From IMG/VR virus record IMGVR_UViG_3300003894_000022, positions 1-26,749 of that record: a stretch of DNA of 26,749 nt. The stretch is one strand, 5' to 3'. Positions 1 to 9,028 of the stretch are shown one piece after another (position 1 is the first letter of the stretch; every line of letters begins with the position of its first letter). Under the pieces are notes generated by a model, which had not been told where the DNA came from, did not search any database, and saw nothing but the letters and a program-made list of their open reading frames with translations. This DNA is from a virus. The position numbers were made by a program, and so were the translations under genes.

Positions 1-173
1 GCTATCGCGCCCCATTTGCGATCTGCCGCTTTCGCAATGTAGGAGTAATCAGTAGGCATGTTGCCCGAGACCCTGCGGATTGCAGGTCTACGCATGGCAG
101 GAGCATCACGGAGTACCGCCCTTTGCGTGGGCATCCGCGTATCGTGGCGTTCAGAATAAGTAGGTAACTTCAT
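1..173 (-). CDS. Partial CDS, N-terminus of a probable internal virion protein
   Basis: An open frame begins at the ATG at 173 and runs off the left edge without a stop (57 residues seen, starting MKLPTYSERHDTRMPTQRAV). It is rich in Arg, Pro and Met and shows no recognisable motif. It starts 3 nt after the stop of the preceding internal virion protein gene, so it is probably translationally coupled to it. In T7-like gene order the next gene would be the gp15-like internal core protein; that assignment rests on position only. Confidence 0.6.
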   Translation of the reverse strand, partial: MKLPTYSERHDTRMPTQRAVLRDAPAMRRPAIRRVSGNMPTDYSYIAKAADRKWGAI

Positions 174-176
174 CTT

Positions 177-998
177 TTAAACCCACGATGAGAAGGATGG
201 CATATACGGGCCAGAGAACGATGAGCCGTATGAAGAATACGCAACTGATGGCGCGGTTGCTGTCGGCGCGGGTGAAGAGAATCCACCGCCTTGCGCCCAC
301 AAACCTATGCCACTTGATACCGCGTTACCCACGGCTCCCCACATGGCGGCAGAGGCGTTAGCGGCTCCCGCTTCTTCAGCGATATCTCCTGCACGTTCCA
401 TTGCGGCGGCTCTTGCAGAAGCATCAGCCATCGCTACTTCCGCCTGTAGTGATGCGTTAGCGACTAATACTTCTGCCTGTTGATTTGCCTGTAGTCGCGT
501 TATGTCTCGCCTGTCTCTGCCCTCAGAGGCGATAGTCAGAAGCGTCAACTTCTGCTTGTTAATCATGTAATCGCGTCTGCGAAAACCCTCTACCGCTTGC
601 GCGTTGAGGTGGTACTGAGGCGAACCAAGTTCAGCGACGAATCCTGTGGATGCCGCCATAGCGCGAATCTCTCCCGCTAGTTCTCGTTCAGCCTTTTTGT
701 GAAGCCTTAAATCTTCTTCGCTCTGAATGGAAACGTGGGCAAGATTGTTAAGCGTGGCTCTTTCGTGAGCGAGAGCGTTGGCCTCACCCACCTCAAGAAC
801 TGCTCTTGCGTTGTTCTCCGCCGCGCCTGTGATTGCTGCCGCGTTAATTTCCGCCACCTGCATCACATCTTCGGCGTTGGCGTAGTTCGCTTCTTTGGTT
901 AAGCGGCCCGCTAGTTTGTGGGCAGAGGCTTGCTTACTTCCTGCGGCAAGACTGACAGCCGCATTAGCAAAGGCCGCGATAACTAGAGGATTAGCCAT
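177..998 (-). CDS. Internal virion protein (T7 gp14-like position)
   Basis: 273 residues, very rich in Ala, Glu and Asn, with a long central heptad-like helical region (about residues 30-210) and a Gly/Ser/Pro-rich tail ending in SSWV. The N-terminus (MANPLVIAAFANAAVSLAAG) is hydrophobic. In T7-like podoviruses the gene after tail tubular protein B encodes a small internal virion protein that is ejected with the DNA and helps build the trans-envelope channel; composition, length and place all agree. There is no diagnostic motif. The gene follows tail tubular B by 2 nt. Its TAA stop lies in TTTTAAAC (175-182), a one-mismatch copy of the repeated palindrome GTTTAAAC. Confidence 0.65.
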   Translation of the reverse strand: MANPLVIAAFANAAVSLAAGSKQASAHKLAGRLTKEANYANAEDVMQVAEINAAAITGAAENNARAVLEVGEANALAHERATLNNLAHVSIQSEEDLRLHKKAERELAGEIRAMAASTGFVAELGSPQYHLNAQAVEGFRRRDYMINKQKLTLLTIASEGRDRRDITRLQANQQAEVLVANASLQAEVAMADASARAAAMERAGDIAEEAGAANASAAMWGAVGNAVSSGIGLWAQGGGFSSPAPTATAPSVAYSSYGSSFSGPYMPSFSSWV

Positions 999-1000
999 GA

Positions 1001-2722
1001 CTATCCCCTATTGACTTCGTAGTCGCCAAACACGGAAGTGATTTCGCATGGCAATGGTAAGTCTTGCTTGATCTCAATTTGAGCGTACTGGTCAAATCCT
1101 GATCCCCTATATTCAAGATCACCCGTCACCAACGCTTCGGCTCTGTCCATATCGGTAGAGGGATGGCGTGTTGGTTTCCGATAACCATTTATTATTGGAT
1201 GGGCCGAACTAATCATTCGCGCAATGATCTTTGACCATCGCTTTCTCTGCCCTTGATCTGTTCCATCATCAGCCGTTTCCATTGGAACGGTCTTGAGTGT
1301 GCTTGTGAACGGAAGCCCTACCACAATCGTTGAGGCAAACCGCGTAAGCGTTATCGCTCCGCTTGATACAGTAAGGTCGGGGTGCGTGGCTCCGTCTGCC
1401 AAGACAGATACCGTCTTTCCTTCAAGGTGGGAAAGCCCGCTTACAGAAGCGGTAGCACTGCCGGAATAGGATAGAGCGGAGTCCACGGCGATATCCCAAT
1501 CCACTCGTTCAATCGTTCTGATGGTTCCCGATGTATTGCTTCGCTTAACAAGAACCCATGTTTCGTCAACGGTGTCGTTGGGGATCGTGACTACAGACTC
1601 GACGGTTCCATCCGTTACGTGTCTTGCCCAACCCACTGTTTTAAAGTCATCACTGTCAAGTAGCGCCGGATCAGCGGTCATCGACAGCAGTGTTCCATCT
1701 GTCCTCACGCACCAGAGGATCGTGTATGGATACAACTGGTACGACATGGAGATAATGCCCGATGTCGTGACATGCTCTGACAACCATGACAGGTCATCAG
1801 AATCATAGAGTTCTATATTCGATGCCGCCCTTTGCTCGTAAGTTCTGACCTGTCTGCCAGAGCCTTGCACGAACACAGAGAAGCGGCCCATCTGTTCTGG
1901 CTGAATATGTCTGCCGCCGTATGAGGACATACGAGAGGCGAGAGGCAGGTTACTGGAAGATAGATACTGATTGGGCAGTAGCCTATGCTCACCACCGGAT
2001 GTTCCGATAATCAGCACCCTTCCAGAATGTAGCCATTGAATCTTCTCTTGTCGGTTAGAAGCAAGCACTAACTCAAGAGGGTCATCTGCCGCAGGAGAAG
2101 CCGGAATGGTGAACGCCTCAAAGTCGGCGGCTTTCGATGCCCAAAGGGTTTGCGGGTCTTTGGTTCGTCCGCCGAACCACAGGCGTTGCTCAAAGAACAC
2201 GGTGGTCAGCGGGAAGCCGTCTGCGTGTCCGTCAGAGTTTCCATTCCACGGTGCGCCCGCTAGTGACGGTGTTGCCAGTGTCCAACTAGCCGCTCCCGTT
2301 CTTGAGAGTTTGCGTGGTTTAAACGCTGAGTGAACGATGTACATGACATCGTTGGCTTGGGCGAAATGTAAATCCCATATCTCAGTCTGCGACCACGGAG
2401 AGGTAATCTCGTAAACGCTACCACCCGATGTAACCTGTGCGCCGTCTGTATAGAAGCGGATGTACAGGTCGCCAAACTCAAGCACGTATGACTCGTCACG
2501 CGAAAAGACAAACGGTATCAACCGTGTGGACTTGGACGAATCCTTGACGGTATTGATGTACTGCATACCGCCTCTTCGTCGTACCCCGCCATGCGGGTCA
2601 ACGATAAAGTTCTCAAGGGTTTCACAACCCTTTCGATACTGATCTGTATCAATACGGCCCCACAGTTTGCGGGAGATTTCTCCCGAACTGAAGTCCGTGA
2701 TGATCCTTTGGAGTCTAGCCAC
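1001..2722 (-). CDS. Tail tubular protein B / tail nozzle protein
   Basis: 573 residues. The N-terminus carries a pattern widespread in podovirus nozzle proteins: FSSGEIS near residue 11, GCETLENFIVDPHGGVRRRGG at about 32-52, then RLIPFVFSRDESYVLEFGD (about 67-85). The middle is beta-rich, as expected for the propeller-like tail nozzle through which DNA leaves. Its start overlaps the end of tail tubular protein A by 8 bp and the internal virion protein follows at once, which is T7-type order (gp11, gp12, gp14). One exact GTTTAAAC copy lies inside at 2317-2324, read as Phe-Lys. Confidence 0.82.
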   Translation of the reverse strand: MARLQRIITDFSSGEISRKLWGRIDTDQYRKGCETLENFIVDPHGGVRRRGGMQYINTVKDSSKSTRLIPFVFSRDESYVLEFGDLYIRFYTDGAQVTSGGSVYEITSPWSQTEIWDLHFAQANDVMYIVHSAFKPRKLSRTGAASWTLATPSLAGAPWNGNSDGHADGFPLTTVFFEQRLWFGGRTKDPQTLWASKAADFEAFTIPASPAADDPLELVLASNRQEKIQWLHSGRVLIIGTSGGEHRLLPNQYLSSSNLPLASRMSSYGGRHIQPEQMGRFSVFVQGSGRQVRTYEQRAASNIELYDSDDLSWLSEHVTTSGIISMSYQLYPYTILWCVRTDGTLLSMTADPALLDSDDFKTVGWARHVTDGTVESVVTIPNDTVDETWVLVKRSNTSGTIRTIERVDWDIAVDSALSYSGSATASVSGLSHLEGKTVSVLADGATHPDLTVSSGAITLTRFASTIVVGLPFTSTLKTVPMETADDGTDQGQRKRWSKIIARMISSAHPIINGYRKPTRHPSTDMDRAEALVTGDLEYRGSGFDQYAQIEIKQDLPLPCEITSVFGDYEVNRG

Positions 2723-3287
2723 GGAGAGCCGTAAATCGCGATTCAGATGTTAATTGTTTGGAAGTGCTTTCCAGAGCATCAGTGGTTCTCGCCTCATCAA
2801 GCGTTGTGTTGTACATCGCCTCAATGTTGGCAAGAGAGGTATTGGATGCGGATATGGAGTAAGCGATCTCTAGCGCGAGTCGATACACGATCACGCTGAT
2901 AACGTGAGCATCCAACAATGATTCAGATACGTCCGATGAGACATACTTCACAGAAAGCGTGGCTTGGTCGGACAGGATATCCCTGCCTTCAACCGACCAG
3001 TTATAGTCAGACCCCTTTCCTTCGGGATACGCTCTGATTACTCTGAGGCAATCATTCGGCAGTCTGAACTTGTACGAGTATTCCGATACGGGAGTGTCCG
3101 CAAGCAGGGCGCATGTTGCCCTTTTGGTAGCGCAGTTCCACGGGTAACTTTTCAGTACAAACTGTTTTACCCCGTCATACGCTTGGTTGACAGTCTTGGC
3201 CTCTAACGTGTTGTCAGAGAATGATGTAATACGATCCGCGCCGATAACAATCAGCGCACGGTTGGCGATGTCTACTTGACTTGTCAT
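2715..3287 (-). CDS. Tail tubular protein A / head-tail adaptor
   Basis: 190 residues. The start (MTSQVDIANRALIVIGADRI) and the segment AYDGVKQFVLKSYPWNCATKRA (about 56-77) are typical of the gp11-like tail tubular protein A family, in which an N-terminal helical bundle docks onto the portal ring and a beta region meets the nozzle. Length matches the family (T7 gp11 is 196 residues). It lies between the capsid gene, from which a terminator separates it, and the nozzle gene, which it overlaps by 8 bp. Confidence 0.85.
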   Translation of the reverse strand: MTSQVDIANRALIVIGADRITSFSDNTLEAKTVNQAYDGVKQFVLKSYPWNCATKRATCALLADTPVSEYSYKFRLPNDCLRVIRAYPEGKGSDYNWSVEGRDILSDQATLSVKYVSSDVSESLLDAHVISVIVYRLALEIAYSISASNTSLANIEAMYNTTLDEARTTDALESTSKQLTSESRFTALRG

Positions 3288-3288
3288 A

Positions 3289-3318
3289 GTAAGAAAGGGG
3301 GCGAGTTACCCCGCCCCC
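3289..3318 (-). terminator. Rho-independent terminator after the capsid gene
   Basis: Read on the minus strand, a 7-bp stem GGGGGCG / CGCCCCC (3318-3312 and 3303-3297) closes an 8-nt loop and is followed by TTTCTT. It begins 8 nt after the capsid stop codon. Leaky termination here would give more capsid than tail mRNA, as the T-phi terminator does just after gene 10 of T7. That role is inference from position. Confidence 0.8.
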
Positions 3319-3326
3319 TCAGTGGC

Positions 3327-4175
3327 TTACTCAGTACACTCAATTTCGACCACACGATCCTCGTCGATACGAGTCGCGGCGGCACTGAAACGGAGATATA
3401 CGTGGTGAGCGAACGACTTGTCCGCACGTTCAGCGATCTTGGTTTCCACATCTCGACCAATCGCAAGGCCGATAGCGTCCTTCTGGTAAGCCAGACAGGA
3501 GCGAGTCGTGGTAGCAAGGTCAAGACGCTCAGAGCGAATGAACTTGAAGCCCAAGAAGGTATCGAACGAACCGGAGACAAGAGCCTTGACCGTGTTGTAG
3601 TCGCTTGATGTGACTTCAGTCGTGGCAAGCAGGTCTTCCATCTGCTCTGAACCCAAGATGAGGTAGCGGTCATTCTCAGGAACTTCCTTGCTATCCATCA
3701 TCTTTTTCGCCTCACGGAGTTTGGCGATGGTCATGCCCGCTGAACCGTGGGCAATCGTGTTAGCGGCAGGGAAGGCAACGGTAGAACCCGCACCATCCGT
3801 GGAGTTGCCGAGAGCCGCACCGATGACAAGGTCATCCCACGCACGGTTCATCGCACCCGCGCCAATCTGGACGTAAGACGATTTGGGATCGACAAGCATA
3901 CGCAAGGTATCCTCATCATCCACCAAATCACCCCACTGCCAGTCACGCATCGTGACAACGCGCCGTGAGTGCGGAACATCCAACACCGGAGTGTCGGTAT
4001 GGCGGGTCGTTTTCTCAGACGCATCTACGTGTCCGAGCCGCTCAAAGTTGTGTTTTTCACCTGTGACAGCAACGTTCCGTACAGTGTTCCGCAGACGACC
4101 TTCCATCTGCTTTGCAAGAAACAGCACGTTCGATTCAAATTGCTGTACAAAGGCATTACTGATTGTTGAAGCCAT
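3327..4175 (-). CDS. Major capsid protein
   Basis: 282 residues, opening MASTISNAFVQQFESNVLFL, with the region KTTRHTDTPVLDVPHSRRVV and a tryptophan motif MRDWQWGDLVDDEDT. This pattern is typical of a family of podovirus capsid proteins with the HK97 fold. The later segment DRYLILGSEQMEDLL is also typical. It is somewhat shorter than T7 gp10A (345). The gene follows the scaffold gene after a 113-nt leader, the longest untranslated gap inside the structural block, and is followed directly by a terminator. Both fit a highly expressed capsid gene. The start has an AAAGG ribosome site about 10 nt upstream. Confidence 0.88.
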   Translation of the reverse strand: MASTISNAFVQQFESNVLFLAKQMEGRLRNTVRNVAVTGEKHNFERLGHVDASEKTTRHTDTPVLDVPHSRRVVTMRDWQWGDLVDDEDTLRMLVDPKSSYVQIGAGAMNRAWDDLVIGAALGNSTDGAGSTVAFPAANTIAHGSAGMTIAKLREAKKMMDSKEVPENDRYLILGSEQMEDLLATTEVTSSDYNTVKALVSGSFDTFLGFKFIRSERLDLATTTRSCLAYQKDAIGLAIGRDVETKIAERADKSFAHHVYLRFSAAATRIDEDRVVEIECTE

Positions 4176-4288
4176 TTGACTTTACCTTTGATAGTTAATT
4201 GAAGTTGACACTGACGGCGCGGCTACCTGTGATACAGACCGTTCCTGTCTATTTACGTCAGACTAGACGCGAGACAAACATTGGACGT

Positions 4289-5101
4289 TTAAACGCTACC
4301 CACTGCCATCTCAAATAATTTCGCCCTCTGGTCGATAAGGCTCTGCCTTCGTGGATCAATCTCGTCCATCGAAAACAGTTGTTCTGTAAGTTCTTGTGCG
4401 CGATCCATCGCTTCCTGCGTGGTCATGGTGGCACTCTTTGTGCCTTCCATCTTGGATTCTTCAAGACCTTTTGACAGGGCGTAGAACAACTTAATCATCT
4501 GTGGATCGTTGCCCGCGCCCGAATCGTTAAGGTAGTCAACCAGACCACCCACTTGTTCATCCAAGAAACGCACTGCTTTCTGTGCAAGGTCTACCCGCGA
4601 GTCATAGGCGCGGCCCCACTCTTCCTTGAGTTCACCGACTCTTGCTTCTTGTGCGGCATCTGACTCTGCTTGGTAGGTGGAGTCTTGCTCCGCCATCCAT
4701 TCATTGAGAGCCTGTGCCTGATCTTTGGTGAGGTTTGCCTTGTGGAAGGCTTGAGAAAACTCTGGCTGATCTATCCCGTAGCCGTCAGGGGCTTCTGGTC
4801 TTCCCAACTTGCCCCACATCTCACCCCACTCGTCTTCAGTGGTCGGGGTGCGGTAGACGCTTGGCACTTGCGTCATTCGCTCATTGAACTTCGCCCACTG
4901 TTCTTCTGAGGCATCGTCAGAAGGAATCTGTATGCTCCTTCCTATCAACCCCTGTGCGTTGATAAACTGATTTGCGAGATCAGTTACGTCCTTGACGTTG
5001 GACATTGCCGGATGCGATGCCACATCTTCTGGCAATCCATCAGTCCACGTACTTTCAACAACAGGTTGAATTTCAGACTCAGTTAATATCTCGTCCGCCA
5101 T
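4289..5101 (-). CDS. Capsid assembly scaffolding protein
   Basis: 270 residues, strongly acidic, rich in Glu, Asp and Gln, and predicted mostly helical. It carries the segment LGRPEAPDGYGI (about residues 98-109), common in podovirus scaffolding proteins, and a helical C-terminus. Scaffolds of this type fill the procapsid and direct shell assembly before leaving. Position directly before the capsid gene agrees (T7 gp9 then gp10). Its TAA stop is provided by an exact GTTTAAAC (4287-4294). The start overlaps the preceding small gene by 23 bp. Confidence 0.83.
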   Translation of the reverse strand: MADEILTESEIQPVVESTWTDGLPEDVASHPAMSNVKDVTDLANQFINAQGLIGRSIQIPSDDASEEQWAKFNERMTQVPSVYRTPTTEDEWGEMWGKLGRPEAPDGYGIDQPEFSQAFHKANLTKDQAQALNEWMAEQDSTYQAESDAAQEARVGELKEEWGRAYDSRVDLAQKAVRFLDEQVGGLVDYLNDSGAGNDPQMIKLFYALSKGLEESKMEGTKSATMTTQEAMDRAQELTEQLFSMDEIDPRRQSLIDQRAKLFEMAVGSV

Positions 5102-5279
5102 GATTCACTAACTCCTTTATGTATGACACCATTAAACGCCTACCTTCATTAACAAGGGTTTCATTGATGTCTCCCTTGACGTATGAAGGACTCATAAGCA
5201 CCTCATCAAGATGCTTTAGCACCTCTTGACCTGCCTCTGTACGGAAGGCTTCGTAGAACAGCCTAGCCTGCTTGTTCAT
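5079..5279 (-). CDS. Small Bbp19-like structural-module protein
   Basis: 66 residues: MNKQARLFYEAFRTEAGQEV, then a helical middle and a basic tail. The pattern of an aromatic residue, then F-x-T-x-x-G-x-x-V-L-x-x-L, resembles the small Bbp19-like proteins that lie between portal and scaffold genes in BPP-1-type podoviruses; their role is not well known. It overlaps the portal gene by 17 bp and the scaffold gene by 23 bp, so translation is probably coupled. Family assignment is from memory of the pattern. Confidence 0.6.
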   Translation of the reverse strand: MNKQARLFYEAFRTEAGQEVLKHLDEVLMSPSYVKGDINETLVNEGRRLMVSYIKELVNHGGRDIN

Positions 5280-6801
5280 TCATCTGCATTTGCATTGCGG
5301 CTTGCTGTTGTGCTTCTTGTTCCTGCTTGAGTCTCTGTACGTCTTTGGGGCTACGGATGGCATCAGCGGGGATACCAATGCGGTCTAGTGCGATGCGGTA
5401 TGCTTTCTCCACATCCATCACGTTGACCACACTTTGATCCAACTGTCCAAGCGTCATCGCAACTTCAACGGCGCGTTGGATAGATTGAATGTCTGCAAGT
5501 CTCTGGCTTCTCGCAAGCGGCCCCTGATACTCAATGTCGAGATCAGCGTCATACCCTGCGAGTATTTCCGGCATCTGTTTAAACTGACCATTGCGGTACA
5601 TCAGACCGAAAGCACGTTCAATCAGAGGATTCAAAAACTCTGACTGAAGTCTTCCCATCGTCGGGCCTAAGACCCGTTGCATCAGTTCATATCGAATCTG
5701 AACTTCCGTTGCTGTCGCGTTAGGACGCTCTGGAATGTGCAACTGATCTATGTGGTAGATGGCACGGATGGAGTCTCTTAACTCCTGTGATTTGATCTGT
5801 GCCGCGTTCCAATCGGTGTAGTTGGTGAGGGGTCGGATCGCTTGTGTGTCACGCACATAGGTGACTGCGCCCGCCTCCATGTGCAGATCGGAGATTACGC
5901 CTGTTGCGGTTGCCATCATGGGCGGGTCAATCGACTTCTCCCATGCCGCGAGTTCGTATCGCTTGGCTTCATTGAGTGTCCTGATGTCAGGACGAGCCAT
6001 CAATGCGGGAGAGAATCCATATACGTCATTGGAAATCTTTGACCAACGCGGAGTGAGGTAGGGTTTCTCAAAGTAACCGCCCTCTTCCAGAATCTCCCTG
6101 TCCTCTACCGCGATCCAACAGGACTTCCACGGCTGATCGGGCATGGCCTTCTTGTAATCCACTTCCCCTGCGGGCGTGACCGCATGGAGAATCCGATGAG
6201 TGCGGTCAGGATTCTTTTCAAGATCGGCTTTGATGCGCGGCGTAGATACATCAGGCCACCGTTGTGCGATCTGTCGCGCAGACATGCGGCGTTCATGGAA
6301 AACGGTATCCACAATGCCGGAGTAGTTCTCATCAATCGCAACGCCAGACATGTGGCAGACCATGAAGTTCAAGCCTTCATCCCAATCAACATACATGCAG
6401 GACGTTCCGAAGCAGGTAAGGTCTTGGTATAACTCGTTTACCTGCGTGTCAAAACTGGAATCCGCGAAAGCGGTCAACATTCTGCGGCGACAGTCATCCA
6501 ACCATGCTGATGCTTCAGCATCGTCGTTGAGTTCTGCGTCACGGAAGCGTAATTCAAACCATACGGATGCAGGGTTAGTCACTGCCCCATGAATGTGTGA
6601 GGCTAACAGGTGATTCGCGTGGATTGCCGTCGAATCATAGATGTGAACCGTGCGGCTCTTGTCACCCTGTATTCGTATGGTGGTGAAATCACCCTTGTGC
6701 GGAAGCACATAGGAAGCGACTTCTTCCCACAGAGTCAACCAAGATGATCGGTTGCCCTCAAGCGTTTCAAAACGCTTAATCAGTTCTTGAGCATTAGCCA
6801 T
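5263..6801 (-). CDS. Portal / head-to-tail connector protein
   Basis: 512 residues of the T7-like head-tail connector family. The N-terminus is MANAQELIKRFETLEGNRSS, followed by a WEEVASYVLPHKGDF motif (about 25-39), HLLASHIHGAVTNPASVWFE (about 83-102) and later IPERPNATATEVQIRYE (about 355-371), all typical. The C-terminus is helical and Gln/Met-rich (QQQAAMQMQMNEQAG), like the portal barrel. The protein forms the dodecameric ring through which DNA is packaged. The start codon shares one base with the stop of the preceding gene (TAATG). A GTTTAAAC copy at 5577-5584 is read as Phe-Lys. Confidence 0.92.
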   Translation of the reverse strand: MANAQELIKRFETLEGNRSSWLTLWEEVASYVLPHKGDFTTIRIQGDKSRTVHIYDSTAIHANHLLASHIHGAVTNPASVWFELRFRDAELNDDAEASAWLDDCRRRMLTAFADSSFDTQVNELYQDLTCFGTSCMYVDWDEGLNFMVCHMSGVAIDENYSGIVDTVFHERRMSARQIAQRWPDVSTPRIKADLEKNPDRTHRILHAVTPAGEVDYKKAMPDQPWKSCWIAVEDREILEEGGYFEKPYLTPRWSKISNDVYGFSPALMARPDIRTLNEAKRYELAAWEKSIDPPMMATATGVISDLHMEAGAVTYVRDTQAIRPLTNYTDWNAAQIKSQELRDSIRAIYHIDQLHIPERPNATATEVQIRYELMQRVLGPTMGRLQSEFLNPLIERAFGLMYRNGQFKQMPEILAGYDADLDIEYQGPLARSQRLADIQSIQRAVEVAMTLGQLDQSVVNVMDVEKAYRIALDRIGIPADAIRSPKDVQRLKQEQEAQQQAAMQMQMNEQAG

Positions 6802-7751
6802 TATTCAGAAGCCTGTAGCGCATCCCATTGTGTTTTCGGCATCCAAGCCTTTACCCCTGCGGCAGTAGCCGCCGTCTTGTTGGGATAGACCTTTCCGTTG
6901 ACCGTATCCACGACTTGCGTTCCTTCAGTCAGCGTACTGGAACCCGCATAAGGGGTCGTTGGTGAAGCGGAGACAGGGGTCAACACGGACGGAGAAGTTT
7001 CCTCTGTTACGCCAGAGGTCAGTACCGTGCCGGAGATTCCAGAGCCGCTTGCCACACCCAAATCTTCAGCAGGGTTTTGTGCGGCAAGAGCCGTCGCAGT
7101 AGGGGCGTTGACATAATCGGAAGAGTTCGCTGATCCCAAGTCGAGAGAAGCAATGTAAGCGTCAAGATCAGAAGTGATTGGATCGGCTGTTTGCTGTGAG
7201 GAAGACGAAGATGAGCGACTACCGCCACCACTTTTCTTTTCTTCCTTTGGCGGCTCGGGTTTTTGTTCCTGATACTGAAGTTTTATGTTTTGCCAGAGAG
7301 AGTTTTCTTCGCCGCCGCTCCCATCAGGTCTGAATTCATTAGACCCCGGTCGGGTTTCAATGAACCTGATACCATGAGTATTCATGATATAACGCCTTCC
7401 GGTTTCCTTTCGAGTGATTACCTCATAATTTGATGGAGCGTTCTTTGATTGATCGTTGGCAATGTTAGGATTGCTGACAACATCCATCCGAATCGGGTCA
7501 GCCTGTGTAAATCCGGTCTGGAAACGCCGCTTGCTTCGGACTGGTGTTGGAACCTTGTAATCTTTTGGCGCGGTACGCCCACCGCTAGAACCACCGCTGG
7601 GTGCTGCCGCCTTCTTCTTGGCTGCCGCTGTTGCCGTACTGCCTCCCTGAGCATAATGCGGAGTGCCTTTGTAGGCGGCTAATGAGTATTGGGCAGGCGA
7701 CCAGCCTAATTGTTTGGCTTTTGCTTGCCAATCAGCGAATGATTTTGCCAT
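6801..7751 (-). CDS. Unknown linker-rich protein between terL and portal
   Basis: 316 residues, not recognised. The first 30 residues (MAKSFADWQAKAKQLGWSPA and on) form a compact helical start with Trp residues, followed by an Ala/Lys/Gly/Ser linker, a small folded-looking part at about 100-150 (ITRKETGRRYIMNTHGIRFI), a Glu/Lys then poly-Ser stretch, and a Ser/Thr/Ala-rich half ending in a motif like GKVYPNKTAATAAGVKAW. The disordered linkers suggest a virion-associated or assembly protein. It is tightly coupled: its start shares one base with terL and its stop shares one base with portal. Function is unknown. Confidence 0.7.
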   Translation of the reverse strand: MAKSFADWQAKAKQLGWSPAQYSLAAYKGTPHYAQGGSTATAAAKKKAAAPSGGSSGGRTAPKDYKVPTPVRSKRRFQTGFTQADPIRMDVVSNPNIANDQSKNAPSNYEVITRKETGRRYIMNTHGIRFIETRPGSNEFRPDGSGGEENSLWQNIKLQYQEQKPEPPKEEKKSGGGSRSSSSSSQQTADPITSDLDAYIASLDLGSANSSDYVNAPTATALAAQNPAEDLGVASGSGISGTVLTSGVTEETSPSVLTPVSASPTTPYAGSSTLTEGTQVVDTVNGKVYPNKTAATAAGVKAWMPKTQWDALQASE

Positions 7752-9028
7752 CAGAGGCTCCTGTGTACCTTTAATTTTTTGACGGTGCTGAACCCACCGA
7801 TGTTTGCTACCTGATCTATGGCTAACGCGAAATAACGAAACGCATCAGCCGCATGTGATGACCAATCGTGTACAGGCTTGGCGCGATACTCCCCCTTCTT
7901 ATCGTCATACTCACGGCGATAGTTAAAGAGAGCGTCTAATCCACCCTTGCACTCGTTCTTGTCAAACCAACATCTATGAAAAATAGTACGGGCGGCGTTG
8001 ATGCCGTCACCAATAGGAAGTCTTGGGATCACGTTGAAGTAAATCCCCATCTGTGCGGCGATCTCATAGCGGGATCGCCCTGTTGATAACTCCCTCACCT
8101 TGAGATCGTGCGGCCCCCAATGCTCCCCATAGATATATGGGCGTTCTTGAAGGGTGCGGATGTAGTAATCCAACCCCTGCCCCTCATCTTGGAAGTATTC
8201 GATGAAGCGAATCTCATGGTGTACAAACTGTGCGAACCAGATTGAAGTGGCATCCCCGACACCAATATCCCAAAACGTATGAACAGGGATCATGTTGTCG
8301 TAGGGAACCTTACCGATGCGCCCCTCATCCTCTGCCTTCTTCATCTGGTCGGCGTAATAGGCTCCGCGCACGGTAGACGTAAACTCTGCCTCTAACTCCT
8401 GAGAGAATTCTTCGGGTGTCATCACCCTTCTCAGTTCCTCTACCTCTTTCTCAGCGAGTACCCCTGCCACCTTCCACGGGATATGTATTCTTTCCCATTC
8501 GGGATCAGTCTCGGCAAACTCCCACTTCTCCCAAAAGTCATTCATCTTCCCATTGGGCGTTCCGGTGAACATGCACCATCCCAATCTGTCCGCGAGAGTG
8601 GGTCTGACCACCTTATTGAAGGCATCAGACGGGAACATTCCGTACTCATCCAACACAATCCCATCAAAGTACAAACCTCGCAGAGAATCAGGATTGTCAA
8701 TACCAAATAACTGAATACGTGATCCATTCGGGAAGTCGGCCCTAAGTTCGTTTTCCATGTACCGCATCATGGGGATGTCTTTAGTGAACTGTTTGACGTT
8801 ATCCCAAGCGATCCGTTTTGCCTGTCGGTATGTCGGAGCCACGTAACCGAATCGTGATCGTCCGTCTGTCGCGGACAATGCTCCTGCAATCAAGTGGTTG
8901 ACTGCGGCGGTTGTCTTGCCCGATCTACGGGCGGCGGTCACTACCACGAACCGCTTGTTCTTCAGAGACTCATGTATCCACTTCTGGTGGTCATAAGGCT
9001 TATAGGGAATCCGAATGACCTTAGTCAT
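7751..9028 (-). CDS. terL: Terminase large subunit (packaging ATPase/nuclease)
   Basis: 425 residues. The ATPase part shows Walker A TAARRSGKTT (31-40), Walker B GIVLDEYG with Asp127-Glu128, and the coupling motif FTGTPNG (154-160). The C-terminal RNase H-like nuclease shows WDIG (Asp254), HDLK (Asp308) and HDWSSHAADAFRYF (Asp388, Asp395). It binds the portal and drives DNA into the procapsid, cutting at start and end. The start overlaps terS by 8 bp. The length is close to a minimal terL. Confidence 0.95.
   Translation of the reverse strand: MTKVIRIPYKPYDHQKWIHESLKNKRFVVVTAARRSGKTTAAVNHLIAGALSATDGRSRFGYVAPTYRQAKRIAWDNVKQFTKDIPMMRYMENELRADFPNGSRIQLFGIDNPDSLRGLYFDGIVLDEYGMFPSDAFNKVVRPTLADRLGWCMFTGTPNGKMNDFWEKWEFAETDPEWERIHIPWKVAGVLAEKEVEELRRVMTPEEFSQELEAEFTSTVRGAYYADQMKKAEDEGRIGKVPYDNMIPVHTFWDIGVGDATSIWFAQFVHHEIRFIEYFQDEGQGLDYYIRTLQERPYIYGEHWGPHDLKVRELSTGRSRYEIAAQMGIYFNVIPRLPIGDGINAARTIFHRCWFDKNECKGGLDALFNYRREYDDKKGEYRAKPVHDWSSHAADAFRYFALAIDQVANIGGFSTVKKLKVHRSL

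Noticed and set aside
3276-3673. Genes opposite the capsid gene at 3276-3608 (plus) or in another frame at 3284-3673
   Set aside because: Both overlap the capsid gene fully, have low-complexity shadow composition and no ribosome sites.
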